From the NCBI GenBank assembly GCA_004555855.1, contig SFJQ01000024.1, forward strand, positions 1 to 18,194: a stretch of 18,194 nt of DNA, written 5' to 3'. The notes under the pieces were generated by a model, which made no database searches, was not told where the DNA came from, and saw only the letters and a program-made list of their open reading frames with translations. Shown one piece after another: positions 1 to 6,096 of this stretch. This DNA is from [Eubacterium] saphenum (GTDB lineage Bacteria > Bacillota > Clostridia > Oscillospirales > Ruminococcaceae). A program made the position numbers and the translations under genes. Each line of letters opens with the position of its first letter. Position 1 is the first letter of the stretch.

Positions 1-611
1 AAATCGAAAAATACAGCGATATCTTAACCAAGGACAAAACCGATTTTGTCTACTCCAAGAGCCAGTTTTTGATTGACGCGCAGGAGAAAATCAAAAACGG
101 AGTTATCCAGTTCAGCGTAACAAAGGAAGGATTTACAGCGAAAACGCGCTATGACAGCGAAAAGCTCGTCTGCTTCAGCGTGCCTTACTGCAAGGGCTGG
201 AGCGCTCAAATCAACGGCGAGCCCGCCGAGGTTGACAAAATAAACGGCGGTCTTTGCGGAATACGCGTTCCCGAGGGGCTTTGCGAAATCACCTTCACTT
301 ACAGAACTCCCGGTCTTACAATCGGCATTATCTGCACCGTTGCGGGCATTCTGCTCCTTGCGGTTTATATGGTTGTCTTCAAACTTATCAAGCGCCAGAA
401 GCCCCTGACCTACGCTCATCTTTACGCACTAAATCAACTTGACGGCGTGAAGGCGCACAAGTCTTATATCAACGCGGTTACAAGCCGGTTTTCCGAGAAC
501 GAGCAGCCGAAAAAGGCTTTCCGACTGCCGAACAGCGAAGTAAATTCTCCGAAAAATCCGACAGAAACTGACGCTCCCGATAACGGAAAAAACGGTGAAA
601 ATAACGAATAA
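1..611 (+). CDS. YfhO-family membrane protein, C-terminal part (5' end outside the window)
   Basis: The reading frame is open from base 3 with no start codon, so the N-terminus lies before the window. The visible part has a beta-rich segment of the type VPYCKGWSAQINGEPAEVDK followed by GGLCGIRVPEG and TFTYRTPG. It then has one hydrophobic helix (about IGIICTVAGILLLAVYMVVF) and a polar, charged C-terminal tail. The 'KGW..xxNGxxxxVxxxNGGxxGIxVPxG' pattern before a last membrane helix is characteristic of the extracytoplasmic C-terminal domain of YfhO proteins. These are large multi-pass GT-C-like membrane proteins linked in some Firmicutes to lipoteichoic acid glycosylation. The tail after the helix, rich in Asn, Pro and Glu, has no recognised domain. 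The gene ends 12 bases before the Nudix gene, which suggests co-transcription. The substrate cannot be judged from this fragment. Confidence 0.75.
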   Translation, partial: IEKYSDILTKDKTDFVYSKSQFLIDAQEKIKNGVIQFSVTKEGFTAKTRYDSEKLVCFSVPYCKGWSAQINGEPAEVDKINGGLCGIRVPEGLCEITFTYRTPGLTIGIICTVAGILLLAVYMVVFKLIKRQKPLTYAHLYALNQLDGVKAHKSYINAVTSRFSENEQPKKAFRLPNSEVNSPKNPTETDAPDNGKNGENNE

Positions 612-623
612 CGAGGTGTTTTT

Positions 624-1166
624 ATGCGTCTTGAGGAAAAAACAATTTCAAGCGAGCAGATTTATGACGGTAAAGTGGTAAAGCTGTTTGTCGATAAAGC
701 CGAGGTTGAAAACGGCGATATCGTCACGCGCGAGGTGATAAAACACCCCGGCGGGGTTTGCGTCGTGCCGCTTGACGAAGACGAAAACGTGATTTTCGTG
801 CGGCAGTTCAGATATCCGCACGGACGTGTTTTTCTGGAAATTCCCGCGGGAAAGCTGGAAGTCGGCGAAAATCACCGCGAGTGCGGTCTGCGTGAGCTGA
901 AAGAGGAAACAGGCTGCGTCTGCGACAGCTTCGAGTACCTCGGAAACCTTGTCCCCACGCCCGCTTACGACAGCGAAGTTATTCACATGTATCTCGCGCG
1001 CGGGCTTCATTCGGGTGAACAAAAGCTCGATGAGGACGAGTTTCTCGAAACAGAAAAAATACCGCTTAAAAAAGCGGCAGAAATGATATTGAAAAACGAA
1101 ATCGCGGACGCAAAAACACAAATCGCGATTTTAAAGACGGTTTGTCTGCTTCATCACTGCATATAA
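624..1166 (+). CDS. nudF: Nudix hydrolase, ADP-ribose pyrophosphatase type
   Basis: A 180-residue protein with a complete Nudix box at residues 76-98: G76, then E82, then R90-E91-L-x-E94-E95-x-G97. Only the last position is unusual (C98 instead of Ile/Leu/Val). The upstream IFVRQFRYP and LEIPAGKLE segments are typical of the ADP-ribose pyrophosphatase branch, which hydrolyses ADP-ribose to AMP and ribose 5-phosphate using Mg2+ bound by the Nudix glutamates. Length matches the family. The ATG is preceded by GAGGTG at 613-618. It lies 12 bases after the yfhO-like gene and probably shares its transcript. Its last 13 bases overlap the end of the convergent spoVG gene. Its coding sequence also contains a hairpin that reads as a terminator on the opposite strand. 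The exact substrate is inferred from family similarity only. Confidence 0.9.
   Translation: MRLEEKTISSEQIYDGKVVKLFVDKAEVENGDIVTREVIKHPGGVCVVPLDEDENVIFVRQFRYPHGRVFLEIPAGKLEVGENHRECGLRELKEETGCVCDSFEYLGNLVPTPAYDSEVIHMYLARGLHSGEQKLDEDEFLETEKIPLKKAAEMILKNEIADAKTQIAILKTVCLLHHCI
1054..1077 (-). terminator. Intrinsic terminator for spoVG, inside the Nudix coding sequence
   Basis: On the minus strand there is a perfect stem CCGCTT/AAGCGG with a TTTT loop (1062-1077), followed by a run of T (TATTTTTT) at 1054-1061. It lies 76 bases past the spoVG stop codon, within codons for the Nudix residues around IPLKKAA. The stem is short (6 bp), so efficiency is uncertain, but stem plus U-run is the standard intrinsic layout. 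On the plus strand the stem is followed by GCAG, not T, so it should not stop the Nudix transcript. Confidence 0.55.
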
Positions 1167-1411
1167 TCGTGATACGCGCAGAGAATTTTTTGCTCAAGCT
1201 CCTCGCGGATATCCGAGGAAATCGGGTGAATTATGTCGCGGAACATTCCGCTTTCCTCGCGGCGCGATGGCATTGCCACAAACATTCTGTCGTCGCCCTG
1301 AACCAGCTTGATGTCGTGAATGGCAATCGCGTTGTCAATCGTTATCGAAACCACCGCGCGAAGTCTGCCCTCGTGCATCGTTTTTCTGATTTTAATGTCG
1401 CTTATCTCCAT
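1154..1411 (-). CDS. spoVG: Septation/sporulation regulator SpoVG
   Basis: An 85-residue protein beginning MEISDIKIRK, with VVSITIDNAIAIHDIKLVQG and the highly conserved MPSRREESGMFRDIIHPI block. This is the SpoVG signature, and length is as usual. SpoVG is a small RNA/DNA-binding regulator that affects asymmetric septation in Bacillus and many post-transcriptional processes in other Firmicutes. The frame is open further upstream, but the start at 1411 is fixed by GGAGG (complement of 1417-1421) six bases before the ATG and by the family N-terminus. It is divergent from murC and converges on the Nudix gene, with a 13-base overlap of the 3' ends. Its own terminator seems to lie inside the Nudix gene. 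The final residues (CAYHDYMQ) are less conserved. Confidence 0.95.
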   Translation of the reverse strand: MEISDIKIRKTMHEGRLRAVVSITIDNAIAIHDIKLVQGDDRMFVAMPSRREESGMFRDIIHPISSDIREELEQKILCAYHDYMQ

Positions 1412-1443
1412 AGTAACCTCCAACAATGTTTTGTCGGTAAGTA

Positions 1444-1471
1444 TTGTGGGATAAAAGTGCCGGAATATACA
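1444..1471. promoter_or_regulatory. Divergent promoter region between spoVG and murC (weak candidates)
   Basis: The 105-base gap between spoVG and murC must hold promoters for both. For murC a candidate is TTGTGG (1444-1449), 16 bases, then TATACA (1466-1471). For spoVG the complement of 1464-1469 reads TATATT, a good -10, but no good -35 sits at 17 bases; TTGGAT is 19 bases upstream. The two candidate -10 boxes overlap. No SigH-type or riboswitch-like element was recognised. These assignments are guesses from consensus matching. Confidence 0.3.
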
Positions 1472-1500
1472 TAAATTAGTCATAACAAATCCAAATTTTT

Positions 1501-1508
1501 GGGAGGAG
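1501..1508 (+). promoter_or_regulatory. Ribosome binding site that fixes the TTG start of murC
   Basis: GGGAGGAG lies eight bases before TTG at 1517. An earlier in-frame TTG at 1499 overlaps this Shine-Dalgarno sequence itself and would give the non-homologous N-terminus MGGAVN, so it is rejected. Confidence 0.75.
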
Positions 1509-1516
1509 CTGTCAAC

Positions 1517-2896
1517 TTGGAGAACTTTCTTAAAGGAAAAAAACATATCCATTTTATCGGCATCGGCGGAAGCGGTATGTACCCGCTCGCGCAGATTTTA
1601 CACACAAAGGGGTATTATTTAACAGGCTCCGATAATAACGAAACCGCTACCCTCAAAGCCGTGAGAAATATGGGTATTCCCGTGACTTTGGGGCAGGCTG
1701 CCGAAAACATCAAAGGCGCGGACTGCATCGTCTATTCCGCGGCGATTATGGAGGACAACCCCGAGCTTATCGCCGCAAAAGCTGCACAGAAAAACGGTGT
1801 TTATGTTGCCGAGAGAAGCGAGCTTCTGGGGCTTGTAACCGAGCAGTTCAGCAAGGCTTTCTGCGTTTCCGGCACTCACGGAAAAACCACCACAACCTCG
1901 ATGCTCACGATGATTATGCTTGCGGCAAATGTTGACCCGTCGGCGGTTATCGGCGGCAAGCTGAAGGCTATCGGCGGCAGCGGCAGAGCTGGAAAAAGCG
2001 AATATATGGTCTGCGAAGCGTGCGAGTTTAAGGACACGTTTTTGCACCTGTTCCCGAACATCTCGATTATACTCAACATCGACCGCGACCACATGGATTA
2101 TTTCAAGACAATGGAGCGGCTCAAGGACAGTTTCACGAAATTCTGCAACCTCACAACCGATATTATCGTGGCAAACGGCAGCGATGAAAACACGATGGAG
2201 GTTGTTAAAAAGTGCAGCACGAATGCGAAAATCGTGACTTTCGGCAAAACAAATTCCTGCGATTTTTACCCCGAGAATATCACACAGATTTCCGATTTCT
2301 CGTGGAAGTTTTCGCTGATGAATAAGGGAACTCTGCTATCGGAAATTGAAGTAAACGTTCCCGGTATCCACAATGTTTACAACGCGGTTGCGGCTTGCGC
2401 GGCGGCTTATTCGGCGGGAATCCCGATTGAGGCAATAAAGGACGGAATGGCTGGATTTCACGGCGCGATGCGGCGATTTGAGCGGCTTGACGAGATTGAC
2501 GGTGTGACGTTTGTGGACGATTACGGACACCACCCCGCCGAGATTGCCGCTACCCTCAAAACCGCGAAAACCATGAGTTTCAAGCGCGTTTGGGTTGTTC
2601 ACCAGCCGTTCACCTACTCGAGAACAGCGATGCTTCTCGATGATTTTGCAAGCGCGCTTTCAATCGCCGACAAGGTTGTCCTCACGGAAATTATGGGCAG
2701 CCGCGAGAAAAACACCTTCAACATCTACGCGAAGGATTTGGCAGCGAAAATCGACGGGTGCGTGTGGTTTCCGACGTTTGAGGAAGTCGCGCGGTACGTT
2801 GTGGATAACGTTCAGAGCGGCGATTTGGTGATAACAACAGGCTGCGGCGATGTGTACAAGGTTGCCGATATGATGATTGAGATGATGAAAAAATGA
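1517..2896 (+). CDS. murC: UDP-N-acetylmuramate--L-alanine ligase
   Basis: MurC adds L-alanine to UDP-MurNAc, the first amino acid of the peptidoglycan stem peptide, using ATP in the cytoplasm. The 459-residue length is standard for the family. Visible motifs: N-terminal nucleotide-binding GIGGSGM (residues 15-21), P-loop SGTHGKTTTT (118-127, K123), NIDRDHMDYF in the central ATPase domain, DDYGHHPAEI (334-343), and HQPFTYSRT in the C-terminal domain. The start is TTG at 1517, set by the GGGAGGAG site just upstream and by the usual MurC N-terminus. The stop overlaps the pepV start as ATGA, so the two genes are translationally coupled. It is divergent from spoVG. All key residues are present, and the related ligase Mpl is unlikely in this context. 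Confidence 0.95.
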   Translation: MENFLKGKKHIHFIGIGGSGMYPLAQILHTKGYYLTGSDNNETATLKAVRNMGIPVTLGQAAENIKGADCIVYSAAIMEDNPELIAAKAAQKNGVYVAERSELLGLVTEQFSKAFCVSGTHGKTTTTSMLTMIMLAANVDPSAVIGGKLKAIGGSGRAGKSEYMVCEACEFKDTFLHLFPNISIILNIDRDHMDYFKTMERLKDSFTKFCNLTTDIIVANGSDENTMEVVKKCSTNAKIVTFGKTNSCDFYPENITQISDFSWKFSLMNKGTLLSEIEVNVPGIHNVYNAVAACAAAYSAGIPIEAIKDGMAGFHGAMRRFERLDEIDGVTFVDDYGHHPAEIAATLKTAKTMSFKRVWVVHQPFTYSRTAMLLDDFASALSIADKVVLTEIMGSREKNTFNIYAKDLAAKIDGCVWFPTFEEVARYVVDNVQSGDLVITTGCGDVYKVADMMIEMMKK

Positions 2897-4251
2897 GTGA
2901 AATTCGTGATTATATTCAGTCCCAAAAGGACGAAATTCTGCGGGTTCTCGGAGAACTCGTTGAAATCCCGAGCGTTATGGGCGAACCCTCGGAAAACGCG
3001 CCTTTTGGCGTTGAACCGAAACGCGCTCTTCTGAAAACGTGCGAAATCTGCGAAAAATTCGGGTTTTCCGTCAAAAATTGTGAGAACGCGATTGGCTTCG
3101 CGCAATATGGCGAAACTGCGGATTTGGGGATTTTGTGCCACTTGGACGTTGTTCCCGCAGAAGGAAAAGGCTGGAAAACCAACCCGTTTTCCCTCGTCAA
3201 CAAGGACGGCATTTTGTACGGGCGCGGCGTTATTGATGACAAAGGTCCGGCGGTCGCGGCACTTTTCGCGCTGAAATGCGTGAAAGAACTCGGTTTTCCG
3301 CTGAAGAAGGGCGTGCGGCTGATTTTCGGCACGAACGAAGAAAACGGCTCAGCTGACCTCGAAATCTACAAAAAGCACGACAAATTTCCGCCGATGGTGT
3401 TCACGCCGGACGCGGGTTTTCCCGTCATAAATATCGAAAAAGGTATGGCGCGCTCGCGGTTTAAGGGGAAATTCCTCGGCGGCGCTTTGAAGAGTTTTCA
3501 CGGCGGCAAAATCCCGAATGCCGTTCCCGACAGCGCTTGCTGCGAGATTTGCGGAATTTCCCGCGATAACGTTGAACAAGCGATTGCAGGCGATAAAACG
3601 GGCGCGGTGTTCAAGATAACGCAAAACGGCGATATTCTCGCGATTTCCTGCGAGGGCAAGCCCGCTCACGCGTCTACTCCGGAAAGCGGCATAAACGCTG
3701 TTACGGCGCTGATTTCGCTGCTGAATAAAATTGTCGATAACTCCATTCTCGCGGGACTGGAAACGCTTTTCCCGTTCGGCGAAACAAACGGCGCAGCCTG
3801 CTCTCTCAAAAGCTCGGACAAGCACGGCGCGCTTACCGCGGTTTTCAGCATTTTTGATTACGACGAAAACGGCTGTTCGGGAACGGTTGACGTGCGTTTC
3901 CCCTGCTGCAAAAATCTGGCGTTTGTCGTTGAAACGGAGCGCGCAGCTTTCGGGAAAATCGGGCTGGAATTTGACGGGTATATGGGCGACGAGCCGCATA
4001 TTGTTCCCGAAAACAGCGATTTTATCAGAACGCTTTTGTCGGTGTACGAGAAAATCGAGGGCGAGCGCGGCTATTGTCGGGCAATCGGCGGCGGAACTTA
4101 TGTTCACGATATCGAAGGCGGCGTGGCTTTTGGCGCAGAACGCGGCGATACCGACTACAATATGCACGGCGACAACGAATTTATCACGTTGGACGAGCTT
4201 TTGCGTGACGCGGAACTTTTCGCCGAGGCGATAAAAGAAATTTGCTGTTAA
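2893..4251 (+). CDS. pepV: Dipeptidase PepV-type, M20 zinc metallopeptidase
   Basis: A 452-residue cytosolic dipeptidase of the M20 family. Residues in expected spacing: H83 and D85 in CHLDVVP, D115 in GRGVIDDKGP, E149-E150 in GTNEENGS, D173 in TPDAGFPV and H425 in YNMHGDNEF. By family knowledge these are the two-zinc ligands plus the catalytic Asp and Glu. The middle part is the lid/dimer-like domain of PepV, including KPAHASTPESG. PepV releases N-terminal amino acids from dipeptides and can act on peptides with N-terminal beta-Ala or D-Ala; Sapep-like enzymes are the same group. The four-base ATGA overlap with murC suggests a shared transcript and perhaps a link to cell-wall peptide turnover, which is inference. 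No terminator is visible after it; a new promoter begins four bases after the stop. Confidence 0.9.
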   Translation: MSEIRDYIQSQKDEILRVLGELVEIPSVMGEPSENAPFGVEPKRALLKTCEICEKFGFSVKNCENAIGFAQYGETADLGILCHLDVVPAEGKGWKTNPFSLVNKDGILYGRGVIDDKGPAVAALFALKCVKELGFPLKKGVRLIFGTNEENGSADLEIYKKHDKFPPMVFTPDAGFPVINIEKGMARSRFKGKFLGGALKSFHGGKIPNAVPDSACCEICGISRDNVEQAIAGDKTGAVFKITQNGDILAISCEGKPAHASTPESGINAVTALISLLNKIVDNSILAGLETLFPFGETNGAACSLKSSDKHGALTAVFSIFDYDENGCSGTVDVRFPCCKNLAFVVETERAAFGKIGLEFDGYMGDEPHIVPENSDFIRTLLSVYEKIEGERGYCRAIGGGTYVHDIEGGVAFGAERGDTDYNMHGDNEFITLDELLRDAELFAEAIKEICC

Positions 4252-4254
4252 GTA

Positions 4255-4283
4255 TTGCAAAATTTGTCGAAAAGTGGTATAAT
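4255..4283 (+). promoter_or_regulatory. Sigma-A promoter with extended -10 for the lipoprotein pair
   Basis: TTGCAA (4255-4260), a 17-base spacer, then TATAAT (4278-4283), with TG one base before the -10 (4275-4276), giving an extended -10. Transcription should start near 4290, leaving a leader of about 40 bases with AAAGGA before the ATG at 4331. It starts only four bases past the pepV stop. Confidence 0.85.
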
Positions 4284-4330
4284 TGGATTGAACAAGAGAT
4301 ATAAGGTTAACAGAAGAAAGGAAAATTTTT

Positions 4331-4873
4331 ATGAAAAAATACATGGCTTTAGCGGCATTTGCTGCGGTTTTACTCTGCGGCTGCGCGAACGATGAAGGTA
4401 CTACTTCCACTATTCAGCAAAGCAGCTCGACAACAGCATCATCGAGCGTTGACCCGCTTGTATCCTCGCTTATGAGCGATTTGGATATCTCGATTCCCGA
4501 AGGCGGCACGACTTCCTTTTCTCAATCGGCTACAGTCGCCAAAACCACCGTCAACAGAAAAGCGACCTATGGTGCCGAGAAAAATTATGTTGTCAAAGGC
4601 AATAAACAACTGATTTTTGCGGAAGGCGGCGAACTCACGATTGAAGGAAAGTTTGACGCTCAAAACGGCTGCAAAATCACCATTCAAAAGGGCGGCGCGC
4701 TTATCCTCAACGGCGAGAGCTCGCTTAACTGCGATTTGTACATAGAAGAGGGCGGAAAGCTGGTTGTCGGCGAAAACGGCAAGGTTTCCGGAAGCGGCAC
4801 GATTTTCATATTCAACAGCGACTGCCTCGAGGATACCACGAAAATCGAAAACAACATTAAAATTACTGGCTAA
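4331..4873 (+). CDS. Small lipoprotein with glycine-rich beta-repeat module
   Basis: A 180-residue predicted lipoprotein. The signal peptide MKKYMALAAFAAVLLCG ends in an L-C-G-C lipobox with the lipidated cysteine at C18, so the protein should sit on the outer face of the membrane after LspA cleavage. A Ser/Thr-rich spacer (about 25-40) is followed by a linker. Residues about 97-158 then show short repeats of the form GGxLxIxG (AEGGELTIEGK, KGGALILNGE, EGGKLVVGENG, SGSGTI). These look like rungs of a small beta-solenoid. No catalytic motif is seen and no family name can be given. The same module occurs in the next gene, 17 bases downstream, where it is followed by a peptidase domain; this protein stops where that domain would begin. 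It may bind wall material or be a partner of that enzyme, which is a guess. Confidence 0.8.
   Translation: MKKYMALAAFAAVLLCGCANDEGTTSTIQQSSSTTASSSVDPLVSSLMSDLDISIPEGGTTSFSQSATVAKTTVNRKATYGAEKNYVVKGNKQLIFAEGGELTIEGKFDAQNGCKITIQKGGALILNGESSLNCDLYIEEGGKLVVGENGKVSGSGTIFIFNSDCLEDTTKIENNIKITG
4625..4797 (+). repeat. Copy 1 of a 173-bp duplicated coding module
   Basis: This stretch aligns without gaps to 5188-5360 in the next gene. The first 15 bases (GGCGGCGAACTCACG) are identical, and the last 47 (4751-4797 against 5314-5360) differ at only two positions. It encodes the GGELTIEG...KVSGSG beta-repeat part of the lipoprotein. Confidence 0.8.
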
Positions 4874-4890
4874 ACAAACATGGGGGAAAA

Positions 4891-5976
4891 ATGAAACACA
4901 TAAAATATCTGGGAATAGCAGCTGCAATTCTGCTTTGCGGCTGCAATAGCACGAAGCTCGAAAATATGGACAGCTCAACCGACATCAGCACTTCACCGAC
5001 AAGTTCTTCGGGAATCGACACTTCCTCGACAAGTTCTTCGCAAACCGGCTCCTCGCAGACAACAAGCAGCGAGGATACTTATTCTTCGTCATCAATTGAG
5101 AATGAATTCACGGTATCCGAGAAACATTCTATTTCCCAAACCGATTCATTCGATGTTAGCAAAGACGACACGTTTTTCATCGTAAACGGCGGCGAACTCA
5201 CGGTTGACGGGAAACTGACCTCCGAAAACGGCGGCAAAATCATCATTGAAAACGGCGGAGTTCTTATTCTGAACAACGACTCACAGCTCGACTGCGATTT
5301 GACTGTCAAAAAAGGCGGAAAGCTGATTGTCGGCGAAAACGGCAAGGTTTCGGGAAGCGGTTCGATTACGGTTGAAAATTCGTTTGATGAAATCGAGTGC
5401 AGCGGCAGCGTTACCGTGAAAATTATCCCGCCTGCTCCCATTACCGAAAACGGCGTAACAACAGTCGGCGGCGTGCTTATCGTCAACAAAAAGTACTCTA
5501 TCCCGTCGGATTTCGGCTCGGAGCTTATTACCGATGATGACGCGGGAACAGGTCTTATTCGCGACGAGGCTTATGACGCGCTTTGCGAAATGCGAGAGGC
5601 GTCGGGTTATACAATGTCCATAGTTTCGGGCTTCAGAAGCTACCGCACTCAAACCGTGATTTACAACCGAAATGTTGAAAATTACGGTGAGGAAGAAGCT
5701 AACAGCTGGTCTGCAAAACCCGGTGAAAGCGAACATCAGACAGGCTACGCAATCGACATCACTTCCCTTGACCAGAGCTACGGCGATACCGAAGAGGGGC
5801 GCTGGCTTGCGGAAAACTGCCACAAATTCGGCTTTATTATCCGATTCCAGAAGGAAAAGGAAGCCATTACCGGCTACATCTATGAGCCTTGGCACGTCCG
5901 CTATCTCGGAAAAAGTACAGCAACGCTTGTTTATGACAGCGGGCTTGCTCTTGAAGAATTTCTTGGCGTAAACTGA
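4891..5976 (+). CDS. Lipoprotein D,D-/L,D-carboxypeptidase, M15B (VanY/LdcB/DacB-like)
   Basis: A 361-residue lipoprotein with the same lipobox as its neighbour (LLCGC, C18). After a long Ser/Thr spacer (about 24-75) comes the glycine-rich beta-repeat module (100-159), then an M15B peptidase domain (about 190-361). Peptidase motifs: SGFRSYRTQ (246-254), SxHxxGxAxD as S280-E-H282-Q-T-G-Y-A-I-D289, and EPWHVRY (332-338). By family knowledge H282, D289 and H335 bind zinc and E332 is catalytic. Such enzymes remove the terminal D-Ala from peptidoglycan stem peptides outside the membrane. D,D- versus L,D-specificity cannot be told from sequence; a VanY resistance role is unlikely without vanHAX genes nearby. 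The ribosome site GGGGGA lies at 4882-4887. It is co-transcribed with the upstream lipoprotein and ends at a clear terminator. Confidence 0.9.
   Translation: MKHIKYLGIAAAILLCGCNSTKLENMDSSTDISTSPTSSSGIDTSSTSSSQTGSSQTTSSEDTYSSSSIENEFTVSEKHSISQTDSFDVSKDDTFFIVNGGELTVDGKLTSENGGKIIIENGGVLILNNDSQLDCDLTVKKGGKLIVGENGKVSGSGSITVENSFDEIECSGSVTVKIIPPAPITENGVTTVGGVLIVNKKYSIPSDFGSELITDDDAGTGLIRDEAYDALCEMREASGYTMSIVSGFRSYRTQTVIYNRNVENYGEEEANSWSAKPGESEHQTGYAIDITSLDQSYGDTEEGRWLAENCHKFGFIIRFQKEKEAITGYIYEPWHVRYLGKSTATLVYDSGLALEEFLGVN
5188..5360 (+). repeat. Copy 2 of the 173-bp duplicated coding module
   Basis: The partner of 4625-4797, of equal length and without gaps. It encodes GGELTVDG...KVSGSG and starts at nearly the same residue number (100 against 99) after the signal peptide as in the first lipoprotein. 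The whole N-terminal architecture therefore appears duplicated. Confidence 0.8.
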
Positions 5977-5980
5977 TTAT

Positions 5981-6009
5981 TTCCCCGTCAGAATTGGCGG
6001 GGAATTTTT
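5981..6009 (+). terminator. Intrinsic terminator after the carboxypeptidase lipoprotein
   Basis: Stem TTCCCCGTC (5981-5989) pairs with GGCGGGGAA (5996-6004), nine pairs with one G-T, loop AGAATT, followed by TTTTT at 6005-6009. It starts four bases past the stop codon. Confidence 0.92.
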
Positions 6010-6030
6010 GTACAAAAAGAATAAAATATA

Positions 6031-6059
6031 TTGACAATGTTGGAATTTTATTGTATAAT
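6031..6059 (+). promoter_or_regulatory. Perfect-consensus sigma-A promoter of the FtsK-like gene
   Basis: TTGACA (6031-6036), a 17-base spacer, then TATAAT (6054-6059): a 12/12 match to the housekeeping consensus in AT-rich surroundings. The expected start site is near 6066, giving a leader of about 30 bases with AAGGAG at 6084-6089. No operator-like inverted repeat was seen. Confidence 0.93.
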
Positions 6060-6096
6060 AAATTTGTAGTATTTTTTGTACACAAGGAGAGAAAAT

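Noticed and set aside
1195..1225. CCTCG...CGAGG inverted repeat after the Nudix stop as its terminator
   Set aside because: It lies in the spoVG coding sequence and is followed by AAATCGG, not a T-run, so it does not read as an intrinsic terminator on the plus strand.
3349..4410. A 353-codon open frame on the minus strand opposite pepV
   Set aside because: pepV has all M20 metal ligands in place. The antisense frame shows no family motif and would start inside the first lipoprotein gene.
4891..5976. A VanY vancomycin-resistance determinant
   Set aside because: The catalytic domain is of that family, but no vanH, ligase, vanX or two-component genes lie nearby. M15B carboxypeptidases are common in ordinary wall metabolism.
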